A program made the translations under genes and the position numbers. DNA of 59,674 nt from Clostridia bacterium. GTDB lineage: Bacteria; Bacillota; Clostridia; Lachnospirales; Anaerotignaceae. The stretch covers positions 1 to 59,674 of the forward strand of contig RZZU01000018.1 in the NCBI GenBank assembly GCA_009929735.1, written 5' to 3'. The notes under the pieces were generated by a model. That model saw only the letters and a list, made by a program, of their open reading frames with translations, was not told where the DNA came from and did no database searches. Every line of letters begins with the position of its first letter. Position 1 is the first letter of the stretch. This document shows, in pieces, positions 1 to 8,441 of this stretch.

Positions 1-92
1 TAATTTCCTCCTAATCTATGGACAATTATAGCGCAAAAATAGACCCCATAAAAGAAGCAGTTATTTTTTAACTGTCCATCTTATAGGGTCCA
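1..92 (-). mobile_element. Left end of an IS3-like insertion sequence (partial, runs off the window)
   Basis: Read on the minus strand from base 92, the sequence opens with TGGACCCTATAAGATGGACA, continues with an A-rich tract ending AATAAC, and then has a TATAAT-like box (about 25-30) and an AGGAGG ribosome binding site (7-12) just before the window edge. This is the layout of an IS3/IS150-type left terminus feeding an orfA that lies outside the window. The same TGGACCCTAT...GGACA...AAAAATAAC pattern recurs at 59583. The transposase itself is not visible, so the family assignment rests on the terminal repeat and promoter arrangement. Confidence 0.65.
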
Positions 93-477
93 TTTTATAC
101 AAAATATGCGTTCTTTTTTTAAATTTTTAAACGCTCCTGCTTCATTAGCTGGGTTTTAAAATTTAGTTATTTTACAAAATAATGAACCTTTTTACAAATT
201 TGATTGTGTGTACTATAATAGATACAAAATCCTCAAGTGTATTAGCACATCAAATGATTCATTTAGAAGAAGTGAACATGGAAAGAAGACTTTTTTAAGC
301 ATTCCTAAAGTGAAAATAGACAAAATAGATAAAAATGTGTTTGACACAGGGAAAAATGTTTTTCGAAAAAAGACAAATTTATATTGACAGCTCCTCTTTT
401 CCTGCGTACAATCTTAATATCGGTCATATTTTGACAATGCAGTGAAAAGCAATATATGTTAAATGGAGGAAAACAAC
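93..477 (+). promoter_or_regulatory. hom upstream region with two sigma-A-type promoters
   Basis: There is no gene between the IS end and hom. Two promoters read towards hom. One is TTTACA (191-196), 17 bp, TATAAT (214-219). The stronger one is TTGACA (384-389), 17 bp, TACAAT (407-412), which would start transcription near 419 and leave a leader of about 58 nt. No T-box, riboswitch or terminator was recognised, so feedback control is more likely on the enzyme through its ACT domain. Confidence 0.6.
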
Positions 478-1764
478 ATGAATTACAACATTCGTAAAGC
501 TGCCCTTTTGGGAATGGGAACTGTTGGCGGCGGAGTATATAAAATTTTAGAAAAACAAAAAGCTGATTTAATTTATAAAATCGGCAGCGATTTGGAGATT
601 GCAAAAATATTGGTTCGTAATAAAGAAAAATATGCGGATAAGGTTGCACCTGAAAAGCTGACGGATCAGTGGAGTGAAATTATAAATGATGATAGCATTG
701 ATATTATCGTTGAGGTAATGGGTGGCATTGAGCCTGCGGGGACGTATATAAAAGAAGCATTGCAAAAAGGTAAGCACGTTGTGACTGCCAACAAAGATTT
801 AATTGCTGTACAGGGGCACGAGCTTATGGAAATTGCGAAGGAAAACCATTGTGATTTGCTGTTTGAAGCGGCTGTTGCAGGGGGGATTCCCATTATTAGG
901 CCATTAAAGCAGTGCTTGGCAGGAAACGAAATTACTGAAGTAATGGGAATCATTAACGGTACAACTAATTTTATTTTGACAAAAATGAGCGAAGATGGCA
1001 TGGATTTTGCCGATGCTTTGCAATTGGCAACCGATTTGGGCTATGCAGAGGCTGACCCGACGGCGGATATTGAGGGGCATGATGCAGGCAGAAAGCTGGC
1101 AATTTTGGCATCCCTTGCTTTTTATTCTCCTGTAACCTTTCATGATGTATATACCGAGGGGATTTCTAAAATCTCTGCAAAGGATATTCGTTATGCCCAT
1201 GAGCTTGGCTGTGAAATTAAGTTATTAGGCATTGCAAAAAATACGGAGGACGGCATTGAAGTAAAGGTACATCCTACCATGATTCCTACAAATCACCCCT
1301 TGGCTTCGGTAAACGATTCTTATAATGCAGTATTTGTCCATGGCGATGCAGTGGGTGATGTTATGTTTTACGGGCGTGGCGCAGGGGAATTGCCTACAGG
1401 CAGTGCGGTTGTTGGTGATATTTTAGACGTTGCTAGAAATATGCAGTTTCATTGCACCGGCCGAATTGGCGGCAGCAGCTACAAGAATATCCCCGTAAAA
1501 GACATCAGAGAAACCAAAAGCAGCTACTATGTGCGTATGAAGCTGGAGGACAGAGCGGGAACATTAGCAGCTTTGGCGGGTGTGTTTGGCAGTAATGATG
1601 TCAGCATATCCATGTTGCTACAAAAAACGAAGCAGGGAAAAACTGCCGATATTGTCATTGTTACCTATGATGTTTTGGAAAAGCAATTTATGGATTCTAT
1701 TTCTATCATTTCCAATATGACAATGGTAGCGGAAATATCCTCCATTATTCGTGTGTATCACTAA
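478..1764 (+). CDS. hom: Homoserine dehydrogenase
   Basis: NAD(P)H-dependent reduction of aspartate semialdehyde to homoserine, the branch point to threonine and methionine; cytoplasmic. The 428-residue product starts with a Rossmann motif (GMGTVGGG, about residues 13-20), carries the family signature NGTTNFILTKM in the catalytic domain, and ends in an ACT domain (roughly the last 80 residues) typical of allosterically inhibited homoserine dehydrogenases. Start chosen at 478 because an in-frame ATG at 463 overlaps the GGAGG ribosome binding site (465-469), while 478 sits 8 nt downstream. No thrB or thrC lies nearby, so the gene is a single unit here, ended by a hairpin at about 1948-1992. Confidence 0.95.
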   Translation: MNYNIRKAALLGMGTVGGGVYKILEKQKADLIYKIGSDLEIAKILVRNKEKYADKVAPEKLTDQWSEIINDDSIDIIVEVMGGIEPAGTYIKEALQKGKHVVTANKDLIAVQGHELMEIAKENHCDLLFEAAVAGGIPIIRPLKQCLAGNEITEVMGIINGTTNFILTKMSEDGMDFADALQLATDLGYAEADPTADIEGHDAGRKLAILASLAFYSPVTFHDVYTEGISKISAKDIRYAHELGCEIKLLGIAKNTEDGIEVKVHPTMIPTNHPLASVNDSYNAVFVHGDAVGDVMFYGRGAGELPTGSAVVGDILDVARNMQFHCTGRIGGSSYKNIPVKDIRETKSSYYVRMKLEDRAGTLAALAGVFGSNDVSISMLLQKTKQGKTADIVIVTYDVLEKQFMDSISIISNMTMVAEISSIIRVYH

Positions 1765-1947
1765 AAAGAGGAAAAGGGAAAGACCGTATCAATGACAGAC
1801 AGTATCAGTGAGAAAAGGGCAGTGTTTCGTTCATATTCCATGAATCATGCCCATACTGCTTTTACGCCATTGCTTTCTGTGTGGCTGCCAAAAACCACGA
1901 AGGGAAGATGACGTAATAATAAATAAAGAAATCCATATTGAATGAAA

Positions 1948-1992
1948 AGAATGGAGAGTCGAAGAAGCTCGAACTCTGCCATTCTTTTTTTG
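1948..1992 (+). terminator. Intrinsic terminator downstream of hom
   Basis: An inverted repeat (AGAATGG-AGAGT-CGA against TCGA-ACTCT-GCCATTCT, small bulges) is followed by a run of seven T. It lies 180 bp after hom and before spoIIGA. The 180 bp between (1765-1947) holds no convincing gene. Confidence 0.8.
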
Positions 1993-2060
1993 TTTATTTT
2001 CAGTAAATTTGACAGATTTCGCAATGAAACGTGCCTATAATTTGTTTCAGGAGGGAAAGA

Positions 2061-2915
2061 ATGGAGGCTTCAATTTACATAGATGTATTATTCTTTTGGG
2101 AATGGATTATGGATTTCTTTCTGCTGTGGGCAGCAGGAAGAATCAGTGGCTTTCAAGCCAAAAAATGGCGTCTTGTTTTAGGGGCATTATTGTCTGCTTT
2201 ATGTCACTGCCTGTTGCTGGTTTTCTATTTTCCAAGCAATGGCGGGATTTTTCTGTCCTTTGCGCTGCTAATTCTCGGGCTATCGGCGGCATATTTACCT
2301 AAAAGCTTGAAAAATTTTGTACGCCTTTTTTTTACAGCATTATTTGCGTCTTTTTTGCTGGGAGGTGGCTTGAACGTATTGTTTACGGCTACGCAAGCAC
2401 AAAAAATTTTAGGAAATGGGTTGATATTAAGACAAAAATTTTTCCCGTGGCAATATTTGATTTGGGGGATTGCTGTTAGCTATCTATTACTGAAAATAAG
2501 CGCAAAATGGATAGAAGCACATATCAGACGACGACGGGATTTCTGTACTGTTTACATTCGTAAAAATTACAAATGGGCAGAAGGACGTGTGTTAATTGAT
2601 ACAGGGAATGGTCTGAAAAGAGACGGTAAGGGCGTTATTGTAATGGAAATTGGGACGGTGCTGCCTTTGTTTTCTGCCGAAGAAGGAGAAAAGCTGATGA
2701 ACGGGGAAAGGGATGCTCTTGTTCCTATGAATTATACCAGCTTAGGGAATCCTGAAGGTGCATTATGGGGCTTTGTTGCTGAGGAATGCCGCATTTGCTA
2801 TGGGGAAAGAACTATAGGCTATAAAGGGCTGTACATAGGTATTTCCTTTGATTTTTTTACAGGGGCATATGAAGGCTTAATGCCCCCTTGCTTGCTGGAG
2901 GAGGAGGATATATGA
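2061..2915 (+). CDS. spoIIGA: Sporulation sigma-E factor-processing peptidase SpoIIGA
   Basis: Membrane aspartic protease that removes the pro-sequence of sigma-E in the mother cell after asymmetric septation. The 284-residue product has about five hydrophobic segments in residues 5-150 and a soluble C-terminal half with the catalytic Asp in DTGNG (Asp180). Start 2061 follows an AGGAGGG ribosome binding site at suitable spacing; the upstream in-frame ATG at 2031 lacks one. The stop overlaps the sigE start (ATGA), so the two are translationally coupled, the standard protease-substrate arrangement. In many Clostridia this pair follows ftsZ; here ftsZ lies 40 kb away on the same strand. Confidence 0.95.
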   Translation: MEASIYIDVLFFWEWIMDFFLLWAAGRISGFQAKKWRLVLGALLSALCHCLLLVFYFPSNGGIFLSFALLILGLSAAYLPKSLKNFVRLFFTALFASFLLGGGLNVLFTATQAQKILGNGLILRQKFFPWQYLIWGIAVSYLLLKISAKWIEAHIRRRRDFCTVYIRKNYKWAEGRVLIDTGNGLKRDGKGVIVMEIGTVLPLFSAEEGEKLMNGERDALVPMNYTSLGNPEGALWGFVAEECRICYGERTIGYKGLYIGISFDFFTGAYEGLMPPCLLEEEDI

Positions 2916-3646
2916 AACACTGGAAATACTTGCTGTTTTTACTGAAATATCATACAGGATTGTTTTTGCGTAAATTACGAAGAAAAGGTCAAGAGGTTTT
3001 TTACATCGGCGGCAGCGATGTTTTTCCGCCCCCCCTTAAGCCTGATGAAGAAGCTGTTTTATTAGATCAGCTTGGCGGGGAGGATGAGATAAGGGTAAAA
3101 TCTGTTTTAATTGAACGCAATTTGCGTCTGGTTGTTTACATTGCACGAAAATTTGAGAACACAGGCGTGAATGTAGAGGACTTGATTTCCATTGGAACCA
3201 TTGGGTTAATCAAAGCCATTAATACCTTTAATCCTGAAAAAAAAATAAAACTCGCTACCTATGCCTCAAGATGTATTGAAAATGAAATTTTAATGTATTT
3301 GAGGCGAAACAGCAAAACAAAGTCAGAGGTTTCTATTGACGAGCCTTTGAATGTTGATTGGGAGGGAAATGAACTTTTGCTCTCTGATATTCTTGGCACA
3401 GAAGGCGATGTCATTTACAAGAATATTGAAGAAGAGGTGGATCGGGAGTTATTAAATAACGCTATGGGTAAGCTTTCGTGCAGAGAAAGAAAGATTGTGG
3501 AAATGCGCTTTGGAATTTTGCCTGAAACAGCGGAAAAAACGCAAAAAGAGGTGGCGGATCTTTTGGGTATTTCTCAATCCTATATTTCAAGATTGGAAAA
3601 AAAGATCATTGGTCGACTGAAAAAAGAAATTAATAAAATGATGTGA
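2912..3646 (+). CDS. sigE: RNA polymerase sporulation sigma-E factor precursor
   Basis: Early mother-cell sigma factor. The 244-residue product begins with a basic, hydrophobic, amphipathic pro-sequence of about 30 residues and then the conserved junction EVFYIGGSD, matching the region where SpoIIGA cleaves pro-sigma-E. Sigma region 2 ([23 protein letters not shown]) and the region 4 helix-turn-helix ([18 protein letters not shown]) are both present. Start 2912 has a GGAGGAGGA ribosome binding site inside the end of spoIIGA. sigG, which usually follows sigE, is not here: a terminator lies about 50 bp downstream. Confidence 0.96.
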   Translation: MKHWKYLLFLLKYHTGLFLRKLRRKGQEVFYIGGSDVFPPPLKPDEEAVLLDQLGGEDEIRVKSVLIERNLRLVVYIARKFENTGVNVEDLISIGTIGLIKAINTFNPEKKIKLATYASRCIENEILMYLRRNSKTKSEVSIDEPLNVDWEGNELLLSDILGTEGDVIYKNIEEEVDRELLNNAMGKLSCRERKIVEMRFGILPETAEKTQKEVADLLGISQSYISRLEKKIIGRLKKEINKMM

Positions 3647-3694
3647 GGTTATTTTATTGCGTAAAATAATAAGGGCATTGATACCCTTGCAGAA

Positions 3695-3737
3695 AAAATA
3701 AGGCACGCTTCGAAAAAAAGGAGAGTGCCTTATTTTA
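3695..3737 (+). terminator. Intrinsic terminator of spoIIGA-sigE
   Basis: An 11-bp stem (AAATAAGGCAC / GTGCCTTATTT) is followed by a T-rich tail. It lies 50 bp after sigE and ends the operon. Confidence 0.85.
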
Positions 3738-4035
3738 TTGAGAAAGCTGCTTTTTATGAGGAAGAGTTTGATGAATGAAGGGATTTTAGAATATATTATT
3801 TTGTAAAACTTGCTTTTTGAAAAAAGTCTAAATTCATAAATTTGTACCACCGATTTTGTGTGATACAATCAAATTTTTCGTTGTATATTTAAAAAACTTG
3901 AAACATAAGTGTTTTGAAACTGATTACGAATTATGAAAACTTAAAAATTGATATAAGTTATGTGGACAGTCACGAAAGAGCAAAATTAATTTTTCTAACT
4001 CTGCGTTCTTGCATTTTGCAAGGAGAGCCTATGTC
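3738..4035. other. Gene-free AT-rich stretch
   Basis: About 300 bp with no coding signal on either strand: no ribosome binding site followed by a sustained frame. It separates the sigE terminator from the hairpin at 4036-4072. Confidence 0.5.
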
Positions 4036-4072
4036 AATGAAGCACCCTTCCAAAGAAGAAGGGTGCTTCATT
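4036..4072. terminator. Strong hairpin, probable (bidirectional) terminator
   Basis: AATGAAGCACCCTTC pairs with GAAGGGTGCTTCATT (15 bp) around a loop of about 7 nt. On the plus strand TTTT follows. On the minus strand the hairpin begins immediately after the stop codon of the small gene at 4073-4240, where its T-tail is weaker. Confidence 0.75.
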
Positions 4073-4240
4073 TTATACATCCTGATAGTGCAGGGGCTCA
4101 TAATCAGAATTTTGCGTTTTTCCATGGCCGCTATCAACAAATTGCTGTTCTCTGCCGTGTTGCTGACGCTTAATGCAATGGGTGCTATAGCGAACTTCCT
4201 GTAATTGGGAGGTTCCTTCTGTAAACTCTAATGCGCGCAA
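4073..4240 (-). CDS. Small hydrophilic protein (55 aa), possibly sporulation-controlled
   Basis: A TTG-initiated frame (start at base 4240) preceded by a consensus AGGAGG (4249-4254) 8 nt upstream and followed at once by a 15-bp hairpin. The product is polar, rich in Gln, His, Glu and Arg, with one Cys and no signal or membrane segment (starts MRALEFTEG, ends EPLHYQDV). I do not recognise the family. Directly upstream on the minus strand is CATAGTATA (4261-4269), which fits the CATAnnnTA -10 of the mother-cell sigma factors E and K. No clear -35 is seen, and the implied leader would be very short. The small size, composition and nearness to sigE make a spore or coat role conceivable, but this is inference. 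Confidence 0.5.
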   Translation of the reverse strand: MRALEFTEGTSQLQEVRYSTHCIKRQQHGREQQFVDSGHGKTQNSDYEPLHYQDV

Positions 4241-4262
4241 ATTTTCTCCCTCCTTTCTTTTA

Positions 4263-4659
4263 TACTATGCCCAGAGAAAAAATGATTAAGCAAAAATAAA
4301 TGAATTGATCCGTTAATATAATTCGCCAGGGAAAAATATCAGCAGGTAAAAAATTTCTTGTTCGTAAATTTTATGATATAATAATAATAATCAAAACGAA
4401 GAAGCGCATCAGCTTCTGTTTATTTGGGTGCGAAAAAGCTTTCTTGTGTTATTTAATTCGTTTCCGTAATATCGTTTCATTACTTATATTGGTACTAATT
4501 TTTTATTAAATGGTAACTTATTTTGAAATTATGGTTTAAGCGATTGAAGCTATGCAGTAAATGCTTTTGCTTTTTCAAGGCTTATGATAACAAAGAATAA
4601 GTTTAGTATATGCTTTTTGGTTGATTTTATTTCATACTTAAGAGAAAGGTGATTACAAC
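4263..4659 (+). promoter_or_regulatory. Leader and upstream region of the sigma-54 activator gene
   Basis: No gene. A TATAAT (4376-4381) with a weak TTCTTG element 16 bp upstream could drive the regulator, giving a long leader of about 270 nt. A 6-bp perfect hairpin (AGAAGC / GCTTCT, about 4400-4417) lies early in that leader. No known riboswitch was recognised. Confidence 0.35.
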
Positions 4660-6024
4660 ATGAAGCAAAGCATTAATTTTGAAGGCATTGCCAAAGAATT
4701 TTTAGAATCCTTGGGGGTTGTTGTTATCATTGATACGGAAAGCCGTATTATTTATATGACGGAGAAATATGCGGAATTGTTCGATATTTCGAAGCCTTAT
4801 CCCATCGGAAGGCGGTTGTATGAATATGTGCCGAGTGAAAGCTTAAGTGCGGTAATCCATACAGGAAAAGAGAGTGTTGAGGAATTTTTTGAGCATGACG
4901 GAAAGACAATGGTGATTAACCGCTTGCTGATCCGCAAAGGTGACGAGGTTTTGGGCGGAGCCGCCTTTACTTCCACCAGCAGCCGTTTATCCTTAAAGCA
5001 GCTAGAGAGTAAAATGAGTTTTTTAAATAAGCAGGTGCAGTTTTACAGGGATAATTATTTTGAAAATACTGGTACTAAATTTAATATAGATCAAATTATT
5101 ACGCAGGATCATGAGCTGAAGAATTTAATTGCTTTTACCAAAAAGGCGGCGAAAACACGCTCTGCAATTTTAATTTATGGAGAAAGTGGAACCGGAAAAG
5201 AGCTTTTTGCCCATTCGATACACAACTTAAGTATGCGAGTAAAGATGCCGTTTGTGATTCTCAACTGTGCGGCAATCCCTGAAAATCTTTTGGAATCTGA
5301 GCTTTTTGGCTATGCTGAGGGGGCATTTACCGGTGCATTAAAGGGTGGAAAAAAAGGGAAAATTGAGCAAGCAGATGGGGGAACACTGCTTTTGGATGAG
5401 ATCAATTCCATGCCCTTGCAATTACAGGCAAAGCTACTGCGTGTCGTTCAGGAAAAAGAAATTCAGGTGATCGGCGGTAAAAACAAGGTGATTGATGTAA
5501 GGTTTGTTTTTACCACAAATCAGGATTTAGCCGAAATGGTAAAAGAAGGAAAGTTCCGTGAGGATTTATATTATCGCATCAATGTTGTTGAGCTGCGCAT
5601 CCCGCCTTTGCGTCAAAGAATGGGAGATATCCCACCTTTGGTCAATCATTTTATTGAAAAGCTGAACGAGGAGTTAGGCTCTCATATTACAGGTGTTGAT
5701 AAAAAAGCTTTGGAGCTGTTGGAGAGCTATCAGTGGCCGGGGAATGTCCGTGAATTGGAGAATATGATTGAAAGAGCATTCAACTATACCAATTCAGGAG
5801 AATTATCGTTGGAAGATTTTGAACGTTTGCGGCTAAAGATTAGTATATCGGAAAATACGCTTGAGAATAATTTTACCCTTCGTGCCGCAAGGGAGGATGC
5901 TGAAAAGCTGGCAATTTTAAGGGCTTTGAAGCAAACAAAAGGGAATAAAAAGAAAGCTGCCGATTTGTTGGATATAGATAGAAGTATTCTCTATGATAAA
6001 ATGAAAAGGTTTCATTTGAGGTAA
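4660..6024 (+). CDS. Sigma-54-dependent transcriptional activator (AcoR-like)
   Basis: Enhancer-binding protein that would drive open-complex formation by sigma-54 polymerase at the aco promoter downstream. Domains in order: an N-terminal PAS-like sensor (about 10-105), a short linker, an AAA+ domain with Walker A GESGTGKE (174-181) and the sigma-54 contact loop GAFTGA (221-226), and a C-terminal Fis-type helix-turn-helix (about 425-454). Length 454. Classical AcoR proteins carry GAF plus PAS; this one has only one sensor domain, so the inducer may differ from acetoin. It is followed directly by the sigma-54 promoter and the dehydrogenase operon in the same direction, which makes that operon its obvious target. 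Confidence 0.9.
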   Translation: MKQSINFEGIAKEFLESLGVVVIIDTESRIIYMTEKYAELFDISKPYPIGRRLYEYVPSESLSAVIHTGKESVEEFFEHDGKTMVINRLLIRKGDEVLGGAAFTSTSSRLSLKQLESKMSFLNKQVQFYRDNYFENTGTKFNIDQIITQDHELKNLIAFTKKAAKTRSAILIYGESGTGKELFAHSIHNLSMRVKMPFVILNCAAIPENLLESELFGYAEGAFTGALKGGKKGKIEQADGGTLLLDEINSMPLQLQAKLLRVVQEKEIQVIGGKNKVIDVRFVFTTNQDLAEMVKEGKFREDLYYRINVVELRIPPLRQRMGDIPPLVNHFIEKLNEELGSHITGVDKKALELLESYQWPGNVRELENMIERAFNYTNSGELSLEDFERLRLKISISENTLENNFTLRAAREDAEKLAILRALKQTKGNKKKAADLLDIDRSILYDKMKRFHLR

Positions 6025-6034
6025 GGGGAATTAG

Positions 6035-6063
6035 AAGTGTAGTTTTTATACGACACTTTTTTG
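6035..6063 (+). terminator. Short hairpin after the activator gene
   Basis: AAGTGT / ACACTT with a 12-nt loop and then six T lies 11 bp after the stop. It probably ends the regulator transcript, although its arms share the AAGTGT...ACACTTTTTT core with the larger repeat at 6158-6205. Confidence 0.5.
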
Positions 6064-6157
6064 CTCGTTTGAAAAAAATAGATAATAAAATCCTTTGTAT
6101 TTGCGTTAAAACAATGTAAAAAGCACAAAAATATAATACAAGAAATACAAGTTTAAT

Positions 6158-6205
6158 AAAAGTGTAGGATAAAAACAACATGTGTTGAAGTTATCCTACA
6201 CTTTT
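6158..6205. promoter_or_regulatory. 15-bp perfect inverted repeat, candidate activator site or terminator
   Basis: AAAAGTGTAGGATAA (6158-6172) and its exact reverse complement (6191-6205) flank an 18-bp centre. The repeat sits about 150-200 bp upstream of the predicted sigma-54 start, the usual distance for an enhancer-binding-protein site. The T-rich exit (cttttttgct) also permits a terminator reading. Both roles are possible. Confidence 0.5.
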
Positions 6206-6328
6206 TTGCTTTTTTTCTCTGTTTTTTGAAAAGCATTTCATTAGACAAAAAGTATATTATTTTCGAAAAGGCTAATTTATAAGCACGGTGGAGTCAAAAA
6301 ACAAAAGGAATTATCATTATAAAATAAT

Positions 6329-6345
6329 TTGGCATGGTATTTGCT
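6329..6345 (+). promoter_or_regulatory. Sigma-54 (-24/-12) promoter of the aco operon
   Basis: TTGGCATGGTATTTGCT matches the sigma-54 consensus TGGCACG-N4-TTGCW at all but one key position (C to T). The invariant GG (6331-6332) and GC (6343-6344) are exactly 10 bp apart. It lies 58 bp before the E1-alpha start and directly after the gene of a sigma-54 activator. Confidence 0.93.
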
Positions 6346-6402
6346 TTATTCATTGTATATCAGTAAAAATTCATTTTGCTCAATAATTAGGAGGTCTTTT
6401 AT

Positions 6403-7368
6403 ATGGCTTATACAAAGGAATTCATAACAGATTTGTACAAAAATTTATTGTACACCAGATTATCTGAAGAAAAATTGGTAGCAATCTACAAAGAGGGTAG
6501 AGTGCCCGGTCATATTCATAGCGGTGTTGGTCAGGAGGCAACCCATGTAGGTACGCTTTTCACAAGAAAAGAGGGAGATTATTTTAAGCTGGCACATCGT
6601 GTGGTTAGCATTTCCCACGTTTTGGGGGTTCCTTTTAACAATATATATTCTGAAATTTTAGGCAGACAGGATGGAAACTCCCGTGGTGGCGGCGGTGTCA
6701 ACCATATTGCGGATTTCAGTAAGGGTGTTTTGGGCATGAGTGGTACTTTGGGCTGCGATATGGCTTTTGCGGCAGGAGCTGCTTATAAATTAAAGCTGGA
6801 GAATAAGGGGAATATTGTATATTGCTATTATGGCGATGGTACCTCCAATCGTGGTCCTGTGCATGAAGCAATGAACTGGGCAGCAGCTTGGAAATTACCT
6901 GTTTTGTTTGTTTTGGACAACAATCAGTGGGCGATTTCCACCTGTATTTATGAATCTACGGCGGTGGAAAACCCCGGTGCAGACCGTGCGCCAGCGTATG
7001 GCATGGTTTCTAAGGTAGTAGATGGTACAGACGTTTTAGCGGTATATGAGGCTGCAAAGGAATTGTCTGAATACGTTCGTGCAGGCAATGGACCTGCAAT
7101 TTTGGAAGCAAAGACCTACCGTTGGAGAGGGCACTTTGAAGGGGATCAATGCAAATACCGTGACCCTGCAATTACAGAAAAGTGGCAGAAAAAGAGAAAC
7201 TGTGTGAAAAGAATGGAAAACTATATGCAGGAAAACGATTTTATCACGGAGGATGAAATCAAAACAATGTATGGAGAGATTGATGCCGAGTTAAACGCAG
7301 CGGTAGAATTTGCTGAAGCATCTCCAAGAGCGACAGCAGAAGATCTGTTCAAAAATATTTTTGCTTAA
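6403..7368 (+). CDS. acoA: TPP-dependent acetoin dehydrogenase E1 component, alpha subunit
   Basis: Thiamine-diphosphate-dependent decarboxylating subunit of an acetoin (or related 2-oxo acid) dehydrogenase complex. The 321-residue product shows the TPP/metal motif starting GDG (144-146) and ending NN (173-174), plus the phosphorylation-loop-like HRVVSISH region. The ribosome binding site TAGGAGG precedes the ATG. It is the first gene of a four-gene operon (E1a-E1b-E2-E3) under a sigma-54 promoter; with the AcoR-like regulator this favours acetoin cleavage to acetaldehyde and acetyl-CoA over pyruvate or branched-chain substrates. Substrate is not fixed by sequence alone. Confidence 0.87.
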   Translation: MAYTKEFITDLYKNLLYTRLSEEKLVAIYKEGRVPGHIHSGVGQEATHVGTLFTRKEGDYFKLAHRVVSISHVLGVPFNNIYSEILGRQDGNSRGGGGVNHIADFSKGVLGMSGTLGCDMAFAAGAAYKLKLENKGNIVYCYYGDGTSNRGPVHEAMNWAAAWKLPVLFVLDNNQWAISTCIYESTAVENPGADRAPAYGMVSKVVDGTDVLAVYEAAKELSEYVRAGNGPAILEAKTYRWRGHFEGDQCKYRDPAITEKWQKKRNCVKRMENYMQENDFITEDEIKTMYGEIDAELNAAVEFAEASPRATAEDLFKNIFA

Positions 7369-7402
7369 ATTCGAAGGATAAAATCTAAGGAGGTTTTTAT
7401 TT

Positions 7403-8371
7403 ATGCACGTAACATATGGTCAGGCAATTGCAGATGCCTTAAGAGAAGAAATGGAACAGGATGAAAAGGTTGTTGTGTTTGGTGAGGACGTTGCCCAGCA
7501 CGGCGGTATTTTTGGAATTACAAGAGGCTTATATGAACTTTTTGGCGAGGATAGAGTGAAAAATACACCGATTTCTGAAACCTCTATTATTGGTGTTGGC
7601 GCAGGTGCGGCGCTGGTAGGCTTAAGACCTTGTATTGAATTGATGTACTCGGATTTCTTATTGGTAGCGTTTAGTGAAATTTATCATTGCATTGCGAAGT
7701 GGAGATTTATGCACGGCGACCAGTATAAAATTCCTATGGTCATTCGTGCGGCGGCAGGCTCTGCATTTGGTGCGGGCGCAGAGCACTCCAACTGCGTGGA
7801 AAGTTTGTTTATGCACACACCTGGTTTAATTATTATCAGCCCTGCAACAGCGGCAGATGCAAAGGGACTTTTAAAGAGCGCAATTCGTTCCGATAACCCG
7901 GTTTTATTTTTTGAACATAAGCAGTTATATCAGGTAAAGGAAGACATCCCTGAGGGTGAATACACAATTCCCATTGGTGTTGCGGATATCAAAAGAGAGG
8001 GTACAGACGTTACCATTATTGCCATGGGGTTAATGGTGAAAAAAGCTTTGGAAGCGGCAGAAAAATTGGCGGCGGAAGGCATCAGCGCAGAGGTTTTGGA
8101 CCCCAGAACCATTGCACCTTTGGATAAGGAAGCAATTCGCAAATCTGTTGAGAAAACCCATAGAGCAATTGTTGTGGAAGAAGGAAACAAAACAAGCGGC
8201 ATTGGAGCAGAAATTGCAGCGATGATGCAAGAAGAAATGTATGATGAATTAGACGGCCCTGTTTTGAGAGTTGCGGCGTTAGATGTTCCTTTACCCTACG
8301 ACGTAGCACTTGAATTGCTTTGCATTCCAAATGCAGACAAAATTGTGGAAGCGGTAAAGGCTTTGTTCTGA
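7403..8371 (+). CDS. acoB: TPP-dependent acetoin dehydrogenase E1 component, beta subunit
   Basis: Partner of the alpha subunit, forming the alpha2-beta2 E1 that decarboxylates the substrate and reductively acetylates the lipoyl group of E2. The 322-residue product has the transketolase-type central region (VFGEDVAQHGGIFG, PISETSIIG) and the C-terminal domain (IVVEEGNKTSGIG). It lies 34 bp after acoA with a consensus TAAGGAGG. The 70-bp gap to the E2 gene carries an unusual hairpin. Confidence 0.9.
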   Translation: MHVTYGQAIADALREEMEQDEKVVVFGEDVAQHGGIFGITRGLYELFGEDRVKNTPISETSIIGVGAGAALVGLRPCIELMYSDFLLVAFSEIYHCIAKWRFMHGDQYKIPMVIRAAAGSAFGAGAEHSNCVESLFMHTPGLIIISPATAADAKGLLKSAIRSDNPVLFFEHKQLYQVKEDIPEGEYTIPIGVADIKREGTDVTIIAMGLMVKKALEAAEKLAAEGISAEVLDPRTIAPLDKEAIRKSVEKTHRAIVVEEGNKTSGIGAEIAAMMQEEMYDELDGPVLRVAALDVPLPYDVALELLCIPNADKIVEAVKALF

Positions 8372-8411
8372 TTTTGATTACAGGAAAAAATCCAAAGAAT
8401 AGGAGGAAACT

Positions 8412-8430
8412 GTAATCCCTTAGGGGTTAC
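8412..8430 (+). promoter_or_regulatory. Hairpin between Shine-Dalgarno and start codon of the E2 gene
   Basis: The AGGAGG for the E2 gene (8401-8406) is 35 nt from its ATG (8442). Between them GTAATCCC (8412-8419) pairs with GGGGTTAC (8423-8430) across a 3-nt loop (8 bp, one G-U). The in-frame TAG at 8421 rules out an earlier start. Folding would shorten the spacing to about 16 nt. A weak GGAT lies 7 nt before the ATG. Confidence 0.6.
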
Positions 8431-8441
8431 GGATAAAACAT

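Noticed and set aside
305..649. Long minus-strand open frame over the hom promoter and start
   Set aside because: It overlaps hom and its promoter, has no ribosome binding site and reads like an anti-sense shadow (Phe/Leu/Cys-rich).
3914..4204. Plus-strand 96-codon frame
   Set aside because: It runs through a 15-bp terminator hairpin and is antisense to the better supported small minus-strand gene; no ribosome binding site.
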